DNA of 64,000 nt from Enterobacter sp. SA187 (GTDB taxonomy: Bacteria; Pseudomonadota; Gammaproteobacteria; Enterobacterales; Enterobacteriaceae), in contig NZ_CP019113.1 of the NCBI RefSeq assembly GCF_001888805.2, positions 3,720,001-3,784,000 of the forward strand, written 5' to 3'. Position numbers and translations under genes: made by a program. The notes beneath the pieces were generated by a model. That model ran no database searches. It saw only the letters and a list, made by a program, of their open reading frames with translations, and was not told where the DNA came from. Every line of letters begins with the position of its first letter. Position 1 is the first letter of the stretch. Of this stretch, positions 8,746 to 16,814 are shown in pieces.

Positions 8746-8773
8746 AAAAAAACCTGCCGCAGCAGGTTTTTTT
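8746..8773 (-). terminator. Terminator of azuC
   Basis: A7-CCTGC-CGCA-GCAGG-T7, a symmetric hairpin that can stop transcription on either strand. It begins 2 bases past the azuC stop, so the azuC transcript ends here, as the AzuCR RNA does in E. coli. Confidence 0.88.
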
Positions 8774-8774
8774 A

Positions 8775-8858
8775 TCAGAACATCGCGCCAGGCGGGACGT
8801 CTTTGAAAGTTTTGCAGTAGGTTTCAAAAATGCTTTTCAGGATCTTACGCAGTTTCAT
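8775..8858 (-). CDS. azuC: Small amphipathic protein AzuC / AzuCR dual-function RNA
   Basis: 27-codon reading frame: begins MKLRKILKSIFETYCKTF and ends KDVPPGAMF. E. coli AzuC is 28 residues with the same MKLRKILKS start and KTFKDVPPG-MF end plus a final Arg, missing here. GGAG lies 7 bases before the ATG. The transcript runs from a CRP-controlled promoter to the terminator at 8746-8773. In E. coli AzuC is an inner-membrane-associated small protein, and its RNA also acts as a base-pairing regulator of carbon metabolism; this is carried over by homology. The conserved frame and context make the call firm despite the size. Confidence 0.9.
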   Translation of the reverse strand: MKLRKILKSIFETYCKTFKDVPPGAMF

Positions 8859-8904
8859 CTTTTGCTCCGGAGAAATTTGTTATGCAGGTGTTATGTTTCT
8901 GTGT

Positions 8905-8958
8905 GCACATAATATGACCTGCATCACAAAAATCAACCAGTTTGTGAAGCCCATCACA
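8905..8958 (-). promoter_or_regulatory. azuC promoter with CRP site
   Basis: Bases 8943-8958 are TGTGA-N6-TCACA, a perfect CRP consensus palindrome. On the minus strand a TATTAT -10-like element follows at about 8908-8914, placing CRP roughly 40-47 bases upstream of the start. E. coli azuC is also CRP-controlled. The remaining AT-rich bases up to 9072 hold the start region of the divergent MFS gene. Confidence 0.7.
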
Positions 8959-9072
8959 TTAAAAAACGCATTGATATTTTAGTTTTGTTAAAAAATGCAT
9001 GATAAATCCGTAAGTTACGGACATTTCATTTCTGTAAAAATTTAAAATTTTTTTTAAAATGGCAGACCAAAA

Positions 9073-10494
9073 ATGAGTGACAGCACCCAACCGGAGGCCA
9101 GACGCGGCGTTTCTCCCGCCGCGCTGCTGGTCGCCGGGGCGTTTTTTATGGAGTTTCTCGACGGTACGGTGATCGCTACCGCCCTGCCGGACATGGCGGA
9201 AAGTTTCGGCGTCGATGCCGTCGATCTGAATATCGGTATCAGCGCCTATCTGATCACCCTGGCCGTGTTGATCCCGGCCAGCGGCTGGATCGCCGACCGC
9301 TTCGGCGCGCGTAAAGTCTTCGCCTCGGCGCTGGCGATCTTCACCCTCGCCTCGGTGTTCTGTGGCCTCGCGGTCAGCGTGGAGTGGTTTGTCGCCATGC
9401 GTATTTTACAGGGCATCGGCGGCGCGCTGATGGTGCCGGTCGGACGGCTGGCAGTATTGCGCACCACCCCCAAGCATCTGCTGATCACCGCCATCGCCAC
9501 CCTTACCTGGCCCGCCCTGGTCGCGCCTATCATTGGCCCGCCGCTGGGTGGCTTTATTACCAGTTTCGCCAGCTGGCGGTGGATCTTCTTTATTAACGTA
9601 CCGCTGGGGCTGATCGCCATTGCGCTGGCGCTGCGCATCATTCCGGATATTCGCGAGGAGGAGCGGCGGCCTTTCGATATGCCCGGTTTCCTCTCCACGG
9701 CTATTGCGATGGTCAGCCTGGTGTATGCCATGGAATTGCTGGGCGCGCAGCAGCCGCAGGGGTGGCTGACGGCGGCGATGTTGCTGCTGGGCGCGGGCAC
9801 GCTGTTTTATGCGCTGCGCCATTTTCAGCGCGCCCGCTGGCCGATGATACGTCTCGATGCCATGCAGGTGCCGACCTTCCGCGTGACCATGTACGGCGGT
9901 TCGCTGTTTCGCGCCTCCATCAGCGCCGTGCCTTTTCTGTTACCGCTGATGTTTCAGGTGGGCTTTGGTATGGATGCCTTTCATGCCGGGCTGCTGGTGC
10001 TGGCGGTGTTTGTCGGCAATCTGACGATAAAACCCGTCACCACCCCGCTTATTCGCTGGCTGGGATTCAAAAAACTGCTGCTGATCAACGGCGCGCTCAA
10101 TGTGCTGGCGCTGCTGGCCTGCGCCTTCCTGACGCCCACGACGCCGGTGTGGGTGATCCTGCTGGTGCTTTATCTCGGCGGCGTCTTTCGCTCGGTACAG
10201 TTTACCGGCGTCAGTACCCTGGCCTTTGCGGATGTACCTTCAGCGCAGATGAGTTACGCCAATACGCTGTTCAGCACCGCGACACAGCTGGCGGTGGGGC
10301 TGGGCATTACGCTGGGGGCGATTGGTATTCGTATCGGCGAACGGGTTGGCGACTGGCTCTCGCTGGGAGAGGTGCCGGGGATCAGTTTTCGCCTGGCATT
10401 CGTGGCGATCGCGCTGATTTGTCTGGTGGGCATGGCGGATACGCTGCGGCTGACGAAAGATGCCGGCAGTGCGGTGTCGAATAAAAAGGGATAA
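9073..10494 (+). CDS. MFS exporter, DHA2 (EmrB/QacA-like) family
   Basis: 473-residue inner-membrane protein with 13-14 hydrophobic segments. MEFLDGTVIATALPDMA (about 27-43) is the first-helix motif of DHA2 drug:proton antiporters. SGWIADRFGARKVF is the MFS motif A loop, and APIIGPPLGGFI is antiporter motif C. The overall shape resembles E. coli HsrA/MdtD-type proteins. The substrate cannot be read from sequence. No periplasmic adaptor or regulator sits beside it. It is accessory relative to K-12, between azuC and yecR. Confidence 0.85.
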   Translation: MSDSTQPEARRGVSPAALLVAGAFFMEFLDGTVIATALPDMAESFGVDAVDLNIGISAYLITLAVLIPASGWIADRFGARKVFASALAIFTLASVFCGLAVSVEWFVAMRILQGIGGALMVPVGRLAVLRTTPKHLLITAIATLTWPALVAPIIGPPLGGFITSFASWRWIFFINVPLGLIAIALALRIIPDIREEERRPFDMPGFLSTAIAMVSLVYAMELLGAQQPQGWLTAAMLLLGAGTLFYALRHFQRARWPMIRLDAMQVPTFRVTMYGGSLFRASISAVPFLLPLMFQVGFGMDAFHAGLLVLAVFVGNLTIKPVTTPLIRWLGFKKLLLINGALNVLALLACAFLTPTTPVWVILLVLYLGGVFRSVQFTGVSTLAFADVPSAQMSYANTLFSTATQLAVGLGITLGAIGIRIGERVGDWLSLGEVPGISFRLAFVAIALICLVGMADTLRLTKDAGSAVSNKKG

Positions 10495-10497
10495 AAA

Positions 10498-10520
10498 AAG
10501 GCCAGCGAACGCTGGCCTTT
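10498..10520. terminator. Bidirectional terminator between MFS and RpiB-like genes
   Basis: AAAGGCCAGC-GAA-CGCTGGCCTTT, a near-perfect stem flanked by A-run and T-run, placed between two convergent genes. Confidence 0.85.
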
Positions 10521-10527
10521 CGGGATG

Positions 10528-11166
10528 TTATGCGAGCATTTCACGTACGAAGGCTTCGATCTCTTTATCCTGGCAGTTTTCGAAGAAACACTCCTGGAAA
10601 CGCTGACCGGAAACGGCAGTTTTCACCAGCTCCGGATCGATGGCGCGCAGGGTGTCCAGATAGTTGTCTTTCACCACTGCCGCTTTCACCTGATTAAGGA
10701 TCCCGGCGTTACGCACCTGCGGCTCTTTACGCTCCGGCGGATACCCTTCGCCTTTGCGGCCGGTGAAGGCTTTTTCGAAGATAAAGCGCACGTTCAGCTC
10801 TGCGCCCCAGCCAAAACCTTTAGCGAACGGCAACGCCAGCGCGTTACCGTTGTTGATCTGCGCGAACAGGAAAGCATCTGCCGGATCGATGCAGTAGCCG
10901 CAGTTCACGCCCGGATGGATATTCAGCGACATCAGCGCGCCCTGACCGGTGCCGCACCCGGCAATCACGAAATCAACGGCTTTAGAGTTCAGCAGGATGC
11001 TGGCCATGATGCCTAAGTGGATGTAGGTCAGGTGATGGTCATTCTCGTCGCTCATGCCGACGTTGAAAACCGGGAAGTTCTTCTCATCCGCGACGGTTTT
11101 CAGCTCTTTAAGGATAATGGCGTTTTTGGCAGCCTGGCTGTTTTCCATCATCAGTGCAATTTTCAT
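10528..11166 (-). CDS. RpiB/LacA/LacB-family sugar-phosphate isomerase
   Basis: 212 residues from MKIALMMENSQ at 11166, where AGGAGA lies about 8 bases upstream. An in-frame start at 11253 was rejected for lack of a site. The family core is VIAGCGTGQGALMSLN, with the catalytic-type Cys in the GCGTGQG loop, and PGVNCGYCIDPADAFLFAQINNGNALALP. The family interconverts aldose and ketose phosphates such as ribose 5-phosphate or galactose 6-phosphate. The protein is longer than RpiB (about 149) because of a C-terminal extension with several Cys. No sugar kinase or transporter flanks it, so the substrate is unknown. Confidence 0.85.
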   Translation of the reverse strand: MKIALMMENSQAAKNAIILKELKTVADEKNFPVFNVGMSDENDHHLTYIHLGIMASILLNSKAVDFVIAGCGTGQGALMSLNIHPGVNCGYCIDPADAFLFAQINNGNALALPFAKGFGWGAELNVRFIFEKAFTGRKGEGYPPERKEPQVRNAGILNQVKAAVVKDNYLDTLRAIDPELVKTAVSGQRFQECFFENCQDKEIEAFVREMLA

Positions 11167-11414
11167 TGTGTCTTCTCCTGAAGCGTTGCGGGATGTCCCG
11201 CCGTGAATAGCGAACGTTTTAGAAACCTTACTACTAAGCAAACATACTTTCAAATTTAGTGAAAAATCGTTTTAAAAAGTTGCGAGGTGCTCACAGTTTT
11301 TCCCGCTTCGCTGGCCGTTACAATTAGTAAGGCCAGAAAATCCGGCTATTCAGGCTATTGGCGGGAAAGAGAGGTTGTAGGATGAGAACATCGAAACTGA
11401 ATCAGAGCGATACC

Positions 11415-11750
11415 ATGAAGAGTATGCTTTTAGCCGCCGCAGTCCTGCTGCTGGCAGGATGCACCATCACTAAAGAGCCGCAGGTTAGCGAGGTCATTCA
11501 GACCACCGGTGTGGTACGACTGAATTTTAACGAAGCCATGCTGCAAAATGCGCGCTTTGATGAGTATACCACCCACGGCACCGCCACGCGTCAGTGCCAG
11601 CAAATGGGCTATGCCACCGCCGCCGCGTACGGTCAGCCGATCCGTACCTGTAGTGTATTCAGCGGTTCACTGTGCCTTAATGAAAAAATCACCCTGCAAT
11701 ACCAGTGTCAGGGGCTGGCGCTGTCGCCTGCCGCCACCGGCTATTATTAA
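11415..11750 (+). CDS. yecR: YecR-like lipoprotein
   Basis: 111 residues from MKSMLLAAAVLLLAGC, a lipoprotein signal with lipobox LAGC (Cys16) followed by TITKEPQVSEV as in E. coli YecR. Later VFSGSLC and TLQYQCQG also match. In-frame ATGs at 11382 and 11358 exist, and 11382 has a better AGAGG site. The signal peptide at 11415 matches the E. coli start, so it is preferred with some doubt. Expected at an outer membrane. E. coli yecR belongs to the FlhDC/flagellar regulon; no clear site was seen here. Function unknown. Confidence 0.88.
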   Translation: MKSMLLAAAVLLLAGCTITKEPQVSEVIQTTGVVRLNFNEAMLQNARFDEYTTHGTATRQCQQMGYATAAAYGQPIRTCSVFSGSLCLNEKITLQYQCQGLALSPAATGYY

Positions 11751-11756
11751 TCTTTA

Positions 11757-11780
11757 CCACCTGCGTTATTACGCAGGTGG
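11757..11780 (+). terminator. Terminator after yecR
   Basis: CCACCTGCGT-TATT-ACGCAGGTGG, a perfect 10-base stem, then CGCTTATTTAT; 6 bases past the yecR stop. Confidence 0.8.
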
Positions 11781-11949
11781 CGCTTATTTATAATAAAAAG
11801 AATTATTCTCAGGTAATTTAACCTTCACATCTAATGCGTATTATTCACATTACCATTCAAATTAATTATTCTATTTTACCTTTTGCAAATAATTAAATAA
11901 CAAATTATAGTGGCGCCATTATTCATTGCGCACTCCCTGGAGCCGTATC

Positions 11950-12447
11950 ATGCTTAAAGCAGAAATGATCGAAAAATTAAATGAGCAAATGAATCTGGAG
12001 CTTTACTCCTCTCTGCTTTATCAGCAGATGAGCGCCTGGTGCAGCTACCACAGCTTCGAAGGCGCGGCAGCCTTCCTGCGCCGCCACGCGCAGGAAGAGA
12101 TGACCCACATGCAACGCCTGTTTGATTATCTGGCCGATACCGGCAGCCTGCCGTGTATTAATACTATTCCATCGCCGGTTGCGGAATATGCGTCTTTAGA
12201 CGATCTGTTCCGTTCCACTTATGAACACGAACAGCTGATCACGCAAAAAATTAATGAACTGGCGCACGTGGCAATGACCACGCAGGATTATCCGACCTTT
12301 AATTTCCTGCAATGGTATGTGGCCGAACAGCACGAAGAAGAAAAATTATTTAAATCCGTTATCGATAAATTATCGCTGGCGGGTAAAAGCGGCGAAGGCT
12401 TGTATTTCATTGATAAAGAACTATCGACCCTCGACGCCCAAAAGTAA
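11950..12447 (+). CDS. ftnA: Non-haem ferritin FtnA
   Basis: Main iron-storage ferritin: 165 residues, as in E. coli. The ferroxidase ligands Glu17, Glu49/Glu50 and His53 are all present (NLELYSS, QEEMTHMQ), as are the Glu-rich later helices (AEQHEEEKLFKS). It forms a 24-subunit cytoplasmic shell that oxidises and stores Fe. ATG at 11950 gives the standard MLKAEMIEKL start; an upstream in-frame ATG at 11926 is not conserved. The 199 bases before it are very AT-rich. E. coli yecH, which normally follows, is missing: only 146 bases separate ftnA from tyrP. Confidence 0.97.
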   Translation: MLKAEMIEKLNEQMNLELYSSLLYQQMSAWCSYHSFEGAAAFLRRHAQEEMTHMQRLFDYLADTGSLPCINTIPSPVAEYASLDDLFRSTYEHEQLITQKINELAHVAMTTQDYPTFNFLQWYVAEQHEEEKLFKSVIDKLSLAGKSGEGLYFIDKELSTLDAQK

Positions 12448-12454
12448 TACTTCC

Positions 12455-12475
12455 GGCGGTGACACTGTCACCGCC
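12455..12475 (+). terminator. Hairpin terminator after ftnA
   Basis: GGCGGTGAC-ACT-GTCACCGCC stem 7 bases past the ftnA stop, followed by TTAAACC. The T-run is poor, so efficiency is uncertain. Confidence 0.6.
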
Positions 12476-12484
12476 TTAAACCTC

Positions 12485-12548
12485 TGTAAATATTAAATTA
12501 CACCATCTGTAACGCCTGTTTGACGAGACTGTCATTTTCCCTTACTCT
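12485..12548 (+). promoter_or_regulatory. tyrP promoter with two TyrR boxes
   Basis: 12485-12502 reads TGTAAA-N6-ATTACA, a strong TyrR box one base off consensus (TGTAAA-N6-TTTACA). 12508-12525 reads TGTAAC-N6-TTGACG, a weak box centred 23 bases downstream, and its right half doubles as the -35 element TTGACG (12520-12525). TACTCT at 12543-12548 is the -10 with a 17-base spacer. The same strong/weak arrangement in E. coli gives repression with tyrosine and activation with phenylalanine. Confidence 0.82.
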
Positions 12549-12593
12549 GCGCCGCATATTCGAATGTGCAATGGTTTATGGGCAGAGGAAAGC

Positions 12594-13805
12594 GTGAAGA
12601 ATCGGACGCTGGGTAGTGTTTTTATCGTCGCGGGAACGACAATCGGGGCCGGTATGCTGGCGATGCCGCTGGCGGCGGCTGGGGTGGGATTTGGCGTGAC
12701 CTTAGTGCTGCTGTTCGGCCTGTGGGCGCTGATGTGTTATACCGCCCTGCTGTTGCTTGAAGTGTATCAGCACGTCCCTGCCGATACCGGGCTGGGCTCC
12801 CTGGCGCGTCGCTACCTGGGCCGCTACGGTCAGTGGCTCACCGGTTTCAGTATGATGTTTCTGATGTATGCCCTTACCGCTGCCTATATGACAGGCGCGG
12901 GCGAACTGCTGGCGGCAAGCCTCGGCTCCTGGCTCGACATCACCGTTTCACCGGTCGCCGGTGTGCTGTTGTTTACCCTGATTGCGGGCGGCGTCGTCTG
13001 CGCGGGCACGTCGCTGGTTGATCTGTTTAACCGCTTTCTGTTCAGCGCCAAGATCCTCTTTCTGTTGATCATGCTGGCGCTGTTAATGCCGCACGTACAC
13101 AAAATCAATCTGCTGACCCTGCCGCTGGAGAAAGCGCTGGCGCTGTCGGCAATCCCAGTAATTTTCACCTCCTTCGGTTTTCACGGCAGCGTGCCGAGCA
13201 TCGTCAGCTATATGAATGGCAACATCCGTAAGCTGCGCACGGTATTTATTACCGGCAGCGCCATTCCGCTTGTGGCCTATATTTTCTGGCAACTGGCGAC
13301 GCTGGGCAGCATCAACTCCTCCACCTTTATGGGTTTACTGGCGGATCAGGCCGGGCTGAACGGGTTATTACAGGCGCTGCGGGAAGTGGTCGCCTCACCG
13401 CACGTTGAACTGGCGGTGCATCTGTTCGCCGACCTGGCGCTGGCCACCTCCTTCCTGGGTGTGGCGCTGGGCCTGTTTGATTACCTGGCGGATCTGTTTA
13501 ATCGTCGCAATAACGTTGCCGGACGTTTACAGACCGGGGCGATCACCTTCCTGCCGCCGCTGGCTTTTGCCCTTTTTTATCCGCGTGGGTTTGTGATGGC
13601 GCTGGGTTATGCCGGTGTGGCGCTTGCCGTGCTGGCGCTGCTGATCCCGTCGCTGCTGGCGTGGCAAAGTCGTAAGCATAATCCGCAGACGAGCTATCGC
13701 GTCAGCGGCGGCAAGCCTGCATTAGCGCTGGTGTTTTTGTGTGGGATCGCGGTGATTGCCGTGCAGTTCTGTATTGCAGCCGGTTTGCTGCCCGAGGTGG
13801 GTTAA
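12594..13805 (+). CDS. tyrP: Tyrosine-specific proton symporter TyrP
   Basis: 403-residue inner-membrane transporter of the hydroxy/aromatic amino acid permease family (with Mtr and TnaB), about 11 membrane segments. GTG at 12594 gives the E. coli start (V/M)KNRTLGSVFIVAGTTIGAGM, with GAGG five bases upstream; an ATG at 12564 is not conserved. Family stretches are MPLAAAGVGF, GTSLVDLFNRFLFSAK and FTSFGFHGSVPSIVSYM. Transcription is likely under TyrR through the two boxes upstream. Confidence 0.97.
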   Translation: MKNRTLGSVFIVAGTTIGAGMLAMPLAAAGVGFGVTLVLLFGLWALMCYTALLLLEVYQHVPADTGLGSLARRYLGRYGQWLTGFSMMFLMYALTAAYMTGAGELLAASLGSWLDITVSPVAGVLLFTLIAGGVVCAGTSLVDLFNRFLFSAKILFLLIMLALLMPHVHKINLLTLPLEKALALSAIPVIFTSFGFHGSVPSIVSYMNGNIRKLRTVFITGSAIPLVAYIFWQLATLGSINSSTFMGLLADQAGLNGLLQALREVVASPHVELAVHLFADLALATSFLGVALGLFDYLADLFNRRNNVAGRLQTGAITFLPPLAFALFYPRGFVMALGYAGVALAVLALLIPSLLAWQSRKHNPQTSYRVSGGKPALALVFLCGIAVIAVQFCIAAGLLPEVG

Positions 13806-13820
13806 TAGCGCTTCTTTTAT

Positions 13821-13848
13821 TGCCGGGTGGCGCAGCGCTTACCCGGCA
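13821..13848. repeat. REP element between tyrP and yecA
   Basis: TGCCGGGT-GGCGCAGCGCTT-ACCCGGCA has the stem and the GGCGCAGCGCTT centre typical of enterobacterial REP units. It lies between the convergent ends of tyrP and yecA. Confidence 0.8.
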
Positions 13849-13866
13849 AGCTGGTGCAAGTGACTA

Positions 13867-14532
13867 TCAGTGCAGGCAGCACTGCTTGAATTTTTTACCG
13901 CTGCCGCATGGGCAAGGGTCGTTACGGCCCACTTTTTCACCGGCGGTGAACGGCTTCGCCACTTCAATTTCCTGCTGATTGTCGGCCCAGTAGTCATACA
14001 GCGCCAGCGCCGCAGGTTTAATCGCCTCGATGCTTTCTTCAAAGGCTTCCGGCGTCATCTGCTCCACACGTTCGAAGTTCTCTTCTTTACCGTGCAGTTC
14101 AATGGCCGCCAGCGCTGGCTTTAACGGATCCGGTAAGGATGACCAGTCGCTCAGGCTGACGCCGCGCAGATAACCGAAGCACCACTCTTCCACAATGGTC
14201 AGCTCCTGATCTTCCACGTCGCGCGTTCCAAACAGCGGTTCAAACTGTTCCGGATACTCGGCCAGACGATCGCCGATATCGTCCATATGCTGGAAAGCGA
14301 GCATCATGAAACGCTCCATCTCCTTTTCCGACGACCAGTTCGGCACCTTGTCAGCACCGCCCCACAGCGCCACCAGCCACTGGCTCGGCTCAACCGGCAC
14401 CGGCGAGCTTAGTACCGCAGTGAGTAAGCCATCCAGCTCTGAGACATCCATAATGGACGCCTCCGTACCGTACTTCATCAGTACGTCTTCCAGCCATTCC
14501 AGCTCTTTCTCGTTCAGGGGTCCGGTTTTCAT
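13867..14532 (-). CDS. yecA: YecA, SEC-C motif protein
   Basis: 221 residues. The N-terminal part (about 5-170) is a UPF0149/YgfB-like domain (ELDGLLTAVLSSP ... WCFGYLRGV). The C-terminus RNDPCPCGSGKKFKQCC (about 203-219) is the zinc-binding SEC-C motif found at the end of SecA. E. coli YecA (AscA) binds ribosomes and SecA clients; that role is by homology. ATG at 14532 matches the E. coli start MKTGPLNEKELEWLE; an upstream start at 14589 was rejected. Confidence 0.95.
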   Translation of the reverse strand: MKTGPLNEKELEWLEDVLMKYGTEASIMDVSELDGLLTAVLSSPVPVEPSQWLVALWGGADKVPNWSSEKEMERFMMLAFQHMDDIGDRLAEYPEQFEPLFGTRDVEDQELTIVEEWCFGYLRGVSLSDWSSLPDPLKPALAAIELHGKEENFERVEQMTPEAFEESIEAIKPAALALYDYWADNQQEIEVAKPFTAGEKVGRNDPCPCGSGKKFKQCCLH

Positions 14533-14686
14533 TGTGCATATTCCTCGGTGAGGTGCGAAATACGCACCATAAAAAAGAAATTTTACCACAGGTGAGTAGC
14601 AAAATTATTGGCGATGCAGAGGTAACTGTGTTCTCCTTTCTACCCTGCACACACGGTTATGCCGATCGGTTTAAGGATCTCACACT

Positions 14687-15518
14687 ATGTTCAACAGACA
14701 CAGCCACCATTCCGCGGAATTCTGGCGCGATCCGGCGATGGAGCATGTAGAGACCCGTCGCGCCTGTCATAGCCGGGCGTGTTATAAGTCGCACAGTCAT
14801 CCCACCTTTTCTATTGGCGCAGTGGATGCGGGCGGAAGTCATTTTACCGGCGTGTCAGGTGGCCCTTCTGCATTGCATCCCGGCATGATGGTGTTCATTC
14901 CGGCGGGCTGTGTTCACGCCTGTAATCCCCTGCCTAATGATTGCTGGAGCTATCAGATGCTGCATCTTGATGCCGCCTGGCTACGCCAGTTACTGGCAGA
15001 AACTGGTCCTTCCTCAGCAGGCCTTATTCGCGAAAATGAAATTCGCCTCACGGATAACCAGACGGTCTATGCCCGGTTTTGCCAGCTTAATGACACCCTC
15101 TTTTCAGCAGCCACTACGGAAGACAAAAATGCCGCGCTAATAGAATTTATCGGTGACTGCGCCTGTGAGAATGATCGGGTGGAAACTTTCGCCGCACAGC
15201 TACCCCAGGGCAACGGGGCACTGGCGCGGGTGATCAGCCAGTTGCAGGAAATCGAAACGCCCGCCCCTGCCGCTTGAAGATTTGGCGAAAATCGCCGATA
15301 TGAGTCGGTATCAGCTTATCAGAGCTTTTCGTGCCGTCACCGGTATGACGCCGCACGCTTATCAGCTCAACAGGCGCGTGAATCAGGCGCGCCAGTGGCT
15401 GCAGTCAGGCAGTGAAATTACCGATATAGCATACCGACTGGGTTTTGCGGATCAAAGCCATTTTCAGCGCGTATTTAAGGCGCATACCGGCGTCACGCCA
15501 GGCTGTTATCGGGCCTGA
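14687..15518 (+). pseudogene. AraC-family regulator, frameshifted
   Basis: The first frame (14687-15277) encodes an AraC-type cupin sensor domain (SHPTFSIGAVDAGGSHF ... HPGMMVFIPAGCVHACNP) and ends early at a TGA. The second frame (from about 15261 to 15518) encodes the remainder: PPLPLEDLAKIADMSRYQLI, then the two helix-turn-helix motifs and GFADQSHFQRVFKAHTGVTPG. The two join if one base is dropped around the C-rich run at 15258-15267. Apart from that shift the protein is complete and undecayed, so this is either a very recent mutation or a sequencing error. It lies directly upstream of a LysE-type exporter, probably its target. Confidence 0.82.
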
Positions 15519-15594
15519 GTCCCTGCAATTTTATTCAATACAATCATCCTGTCAGCCTGCACCCTGTAGGAAAAATTTCTTAGAGGGTGATGGC

Positions 15595-16251
15595 ATGATG
15601 CAACAATTTCTTCTGGTGGCAACCGCACATTTTCTGGCGCTACTTTCCCCCGGCCCGGACTTCTTTCTGGTTGCGCGTACCTCAATTAAAGCGGGCTGGC
15701 GTCATGCCGCCTTTGTCTGTCTGGGAATAGCCGTCGCAAACGGGGTGTTTATTCTCGCGGCCTTCAGCGGGATCACGCTTTTCCGCTCGGGCAGCGCAGG
15801 GTTTATCGCCATTCAGCTCGCTGGCTGTGGCTATTTGCTGTATGTCGGCCAGCTTTTTATTCGTTTTGCTGGCGCAAGCTCCCTCACCGGACACAAGATG
15901 ACTCCGGAAGCCGCTTTGACAGAGAAGACTGATCTCACAGATCGCTGGCGTGAATTCGGTATGGGCTTTATGTCGGGCATTCTCAATCCTAAAAATGCGC
16001 TCTTTTATGTCAGCCTGGCGACGTTAATCGGCGGTGCCGGTACTGCGCCCGGACTGAAAGTTGTCTATGGCGTGTGGATGTTCAGCGTTGTGCTGTTGTG
16101 GGATTTGCTGGTGGCGATCTTTATCGGGAATGATGCAGTGCTGCGCACTTTTTCGAAAGTGTTACCCGCTGTGGAGCGGATTTCGGGGGTGATCCTGATT
16201 TGTCTGGCACTGAGCGTTATTGTGATCAACGTGCTGCAACTGTCACGATAA
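15595..16251 (+). CDS. LysE/RhtB-family amino acid exporter
   Basis: 218 residues, about six membrane helices. The N-terminus has the family signature LLSPGPDFFLVARTSIKAGW (about 18-37) and the middle has GFMSGILNPKNALFYVSL (about 125-142), both diagnostic of LysE/RhtB proteins that export amino acids or derivatives. ATG at 15595 is chosen because GAGGG lies 7 bases before it. It begins 76 bases after the broken AraC-type gene on the same strand. The pair is absent between yecA and the tRNAs of K-12. Substrate unknown. Confidence 0.88.
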   Translation: MMQQFLLVATAHFLALLSPGPDFFLVARTSIKAGWRHAAFVCLGIAVANGVFILAAFSGITLFRSGSAGFIAIQLAGCGYLLYVGQLFIRFAGASSLTGHKMTPEAALTEKTDLTDRWREFGMGFMSGILNPKNALFYVSLATLIGGAGTAPGLKVVYGVWMFSVVLLWDLLVAIFIGNDAVLRTFSKVLPAVERISGVILICLALSVIVINVLQLSR

Positions 16252-16300
16252 GTTAGTGGGATGAGAGCAATCAGGTCAGAAACGGCAAATTTCAGGCATA

Positions 16301-16322
16301 AAAAAACCACCCGAAGGTGGCT
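16301..16322 (-). terminator. Terminator of the tRNA operon
   Basis: On the minus strand, CCACC-TTCG-GGTGG followed by TTTTTT, 43 bases past the 3' end of tRNA-Leu. Confidence 0.9.
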
Positions 16323-16364
16323 TACACGACACTGCTTATCATTGATTTTATTCGATGTTTCCCA

Positions 16365-16450
16365 TGGTACCCGGAGCGGGACTTGAACCCGCACAGCCAT
16401 AAGCCGAGGGATTTTAAATCCCTTGTGTCTACCGATTTCACCATCCGGGC
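16365..16450 (-). tRNA. leuZ: tRNA-Leu (anticodon TAA)
   Basis: 86 bases read on the minus strand. Acceptor GCCCGGA pairs with TCCGGGT, then ACCA. Anticodon loop ATTTAAAAT carries TAA, with a long variable arm (class II) and GGTTCAAGTCC in the T-loop. It corresponds to E. coli leuZ, with a variable arm one base shorter. Confidence 0.96.
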
Positions 16451-16462
16451 TCGGGAAGAAAT

Positions 16463-16536
16463 TGGAGGCGCGTTCCGGAGTCGAACCGGACTAGACGGAT
16501 TTGCAATCCGCTACATAACCGCTTTGCTAACGCGCC
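16463..16536 (-). tRNA. cysT: tRNA-Cys (anticodon GCA)
   Basis: 74 bases on the minus strand, GGCGCGT...ACGCGCC-TCCA. The anticodon loop GATTTGCAAATC carries GCA, and the T-loop GGTTCGACTCC is canonical. Second member of the leuZ-cysT-glyW cluster. Confidence 0.96.
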
Positions 16537-16588
16537 GAAAATCTTCAGGTCTTGCGACCAGCATCCGCAATATGCCGATGCTATTAAC

Positions 16589-16664
<76 letters not shown>

Positions 16665-16736
16665 AATATCTTGTGATTAGCTAATCACTTGATTTTACTA
16701 TCTTCTGGCAAGCAGTGCCGCCGTCTGATGCGATGC

Positions 16737-16764
16737 ATTCTACTTACCTGACGCACTGAGTCAA
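16737..16764 (-). promoter_or_regulatory. tRNA operon promoter
   Basis: On the minus strand TTGACT (16759-16764), a 16-base spacer and TAGAAT (16737-16742), about 65 bases before tRNA-Gly. It lies in the 150-base gap after pgsA, so the tRNAs have their own start. Confidence 0.75.
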
Positions 16765-16814
16765 CGATATTTTTTCAAACTCAGGATCGTTTGCTGAAAT
16801 TTACGGCGAAACGA

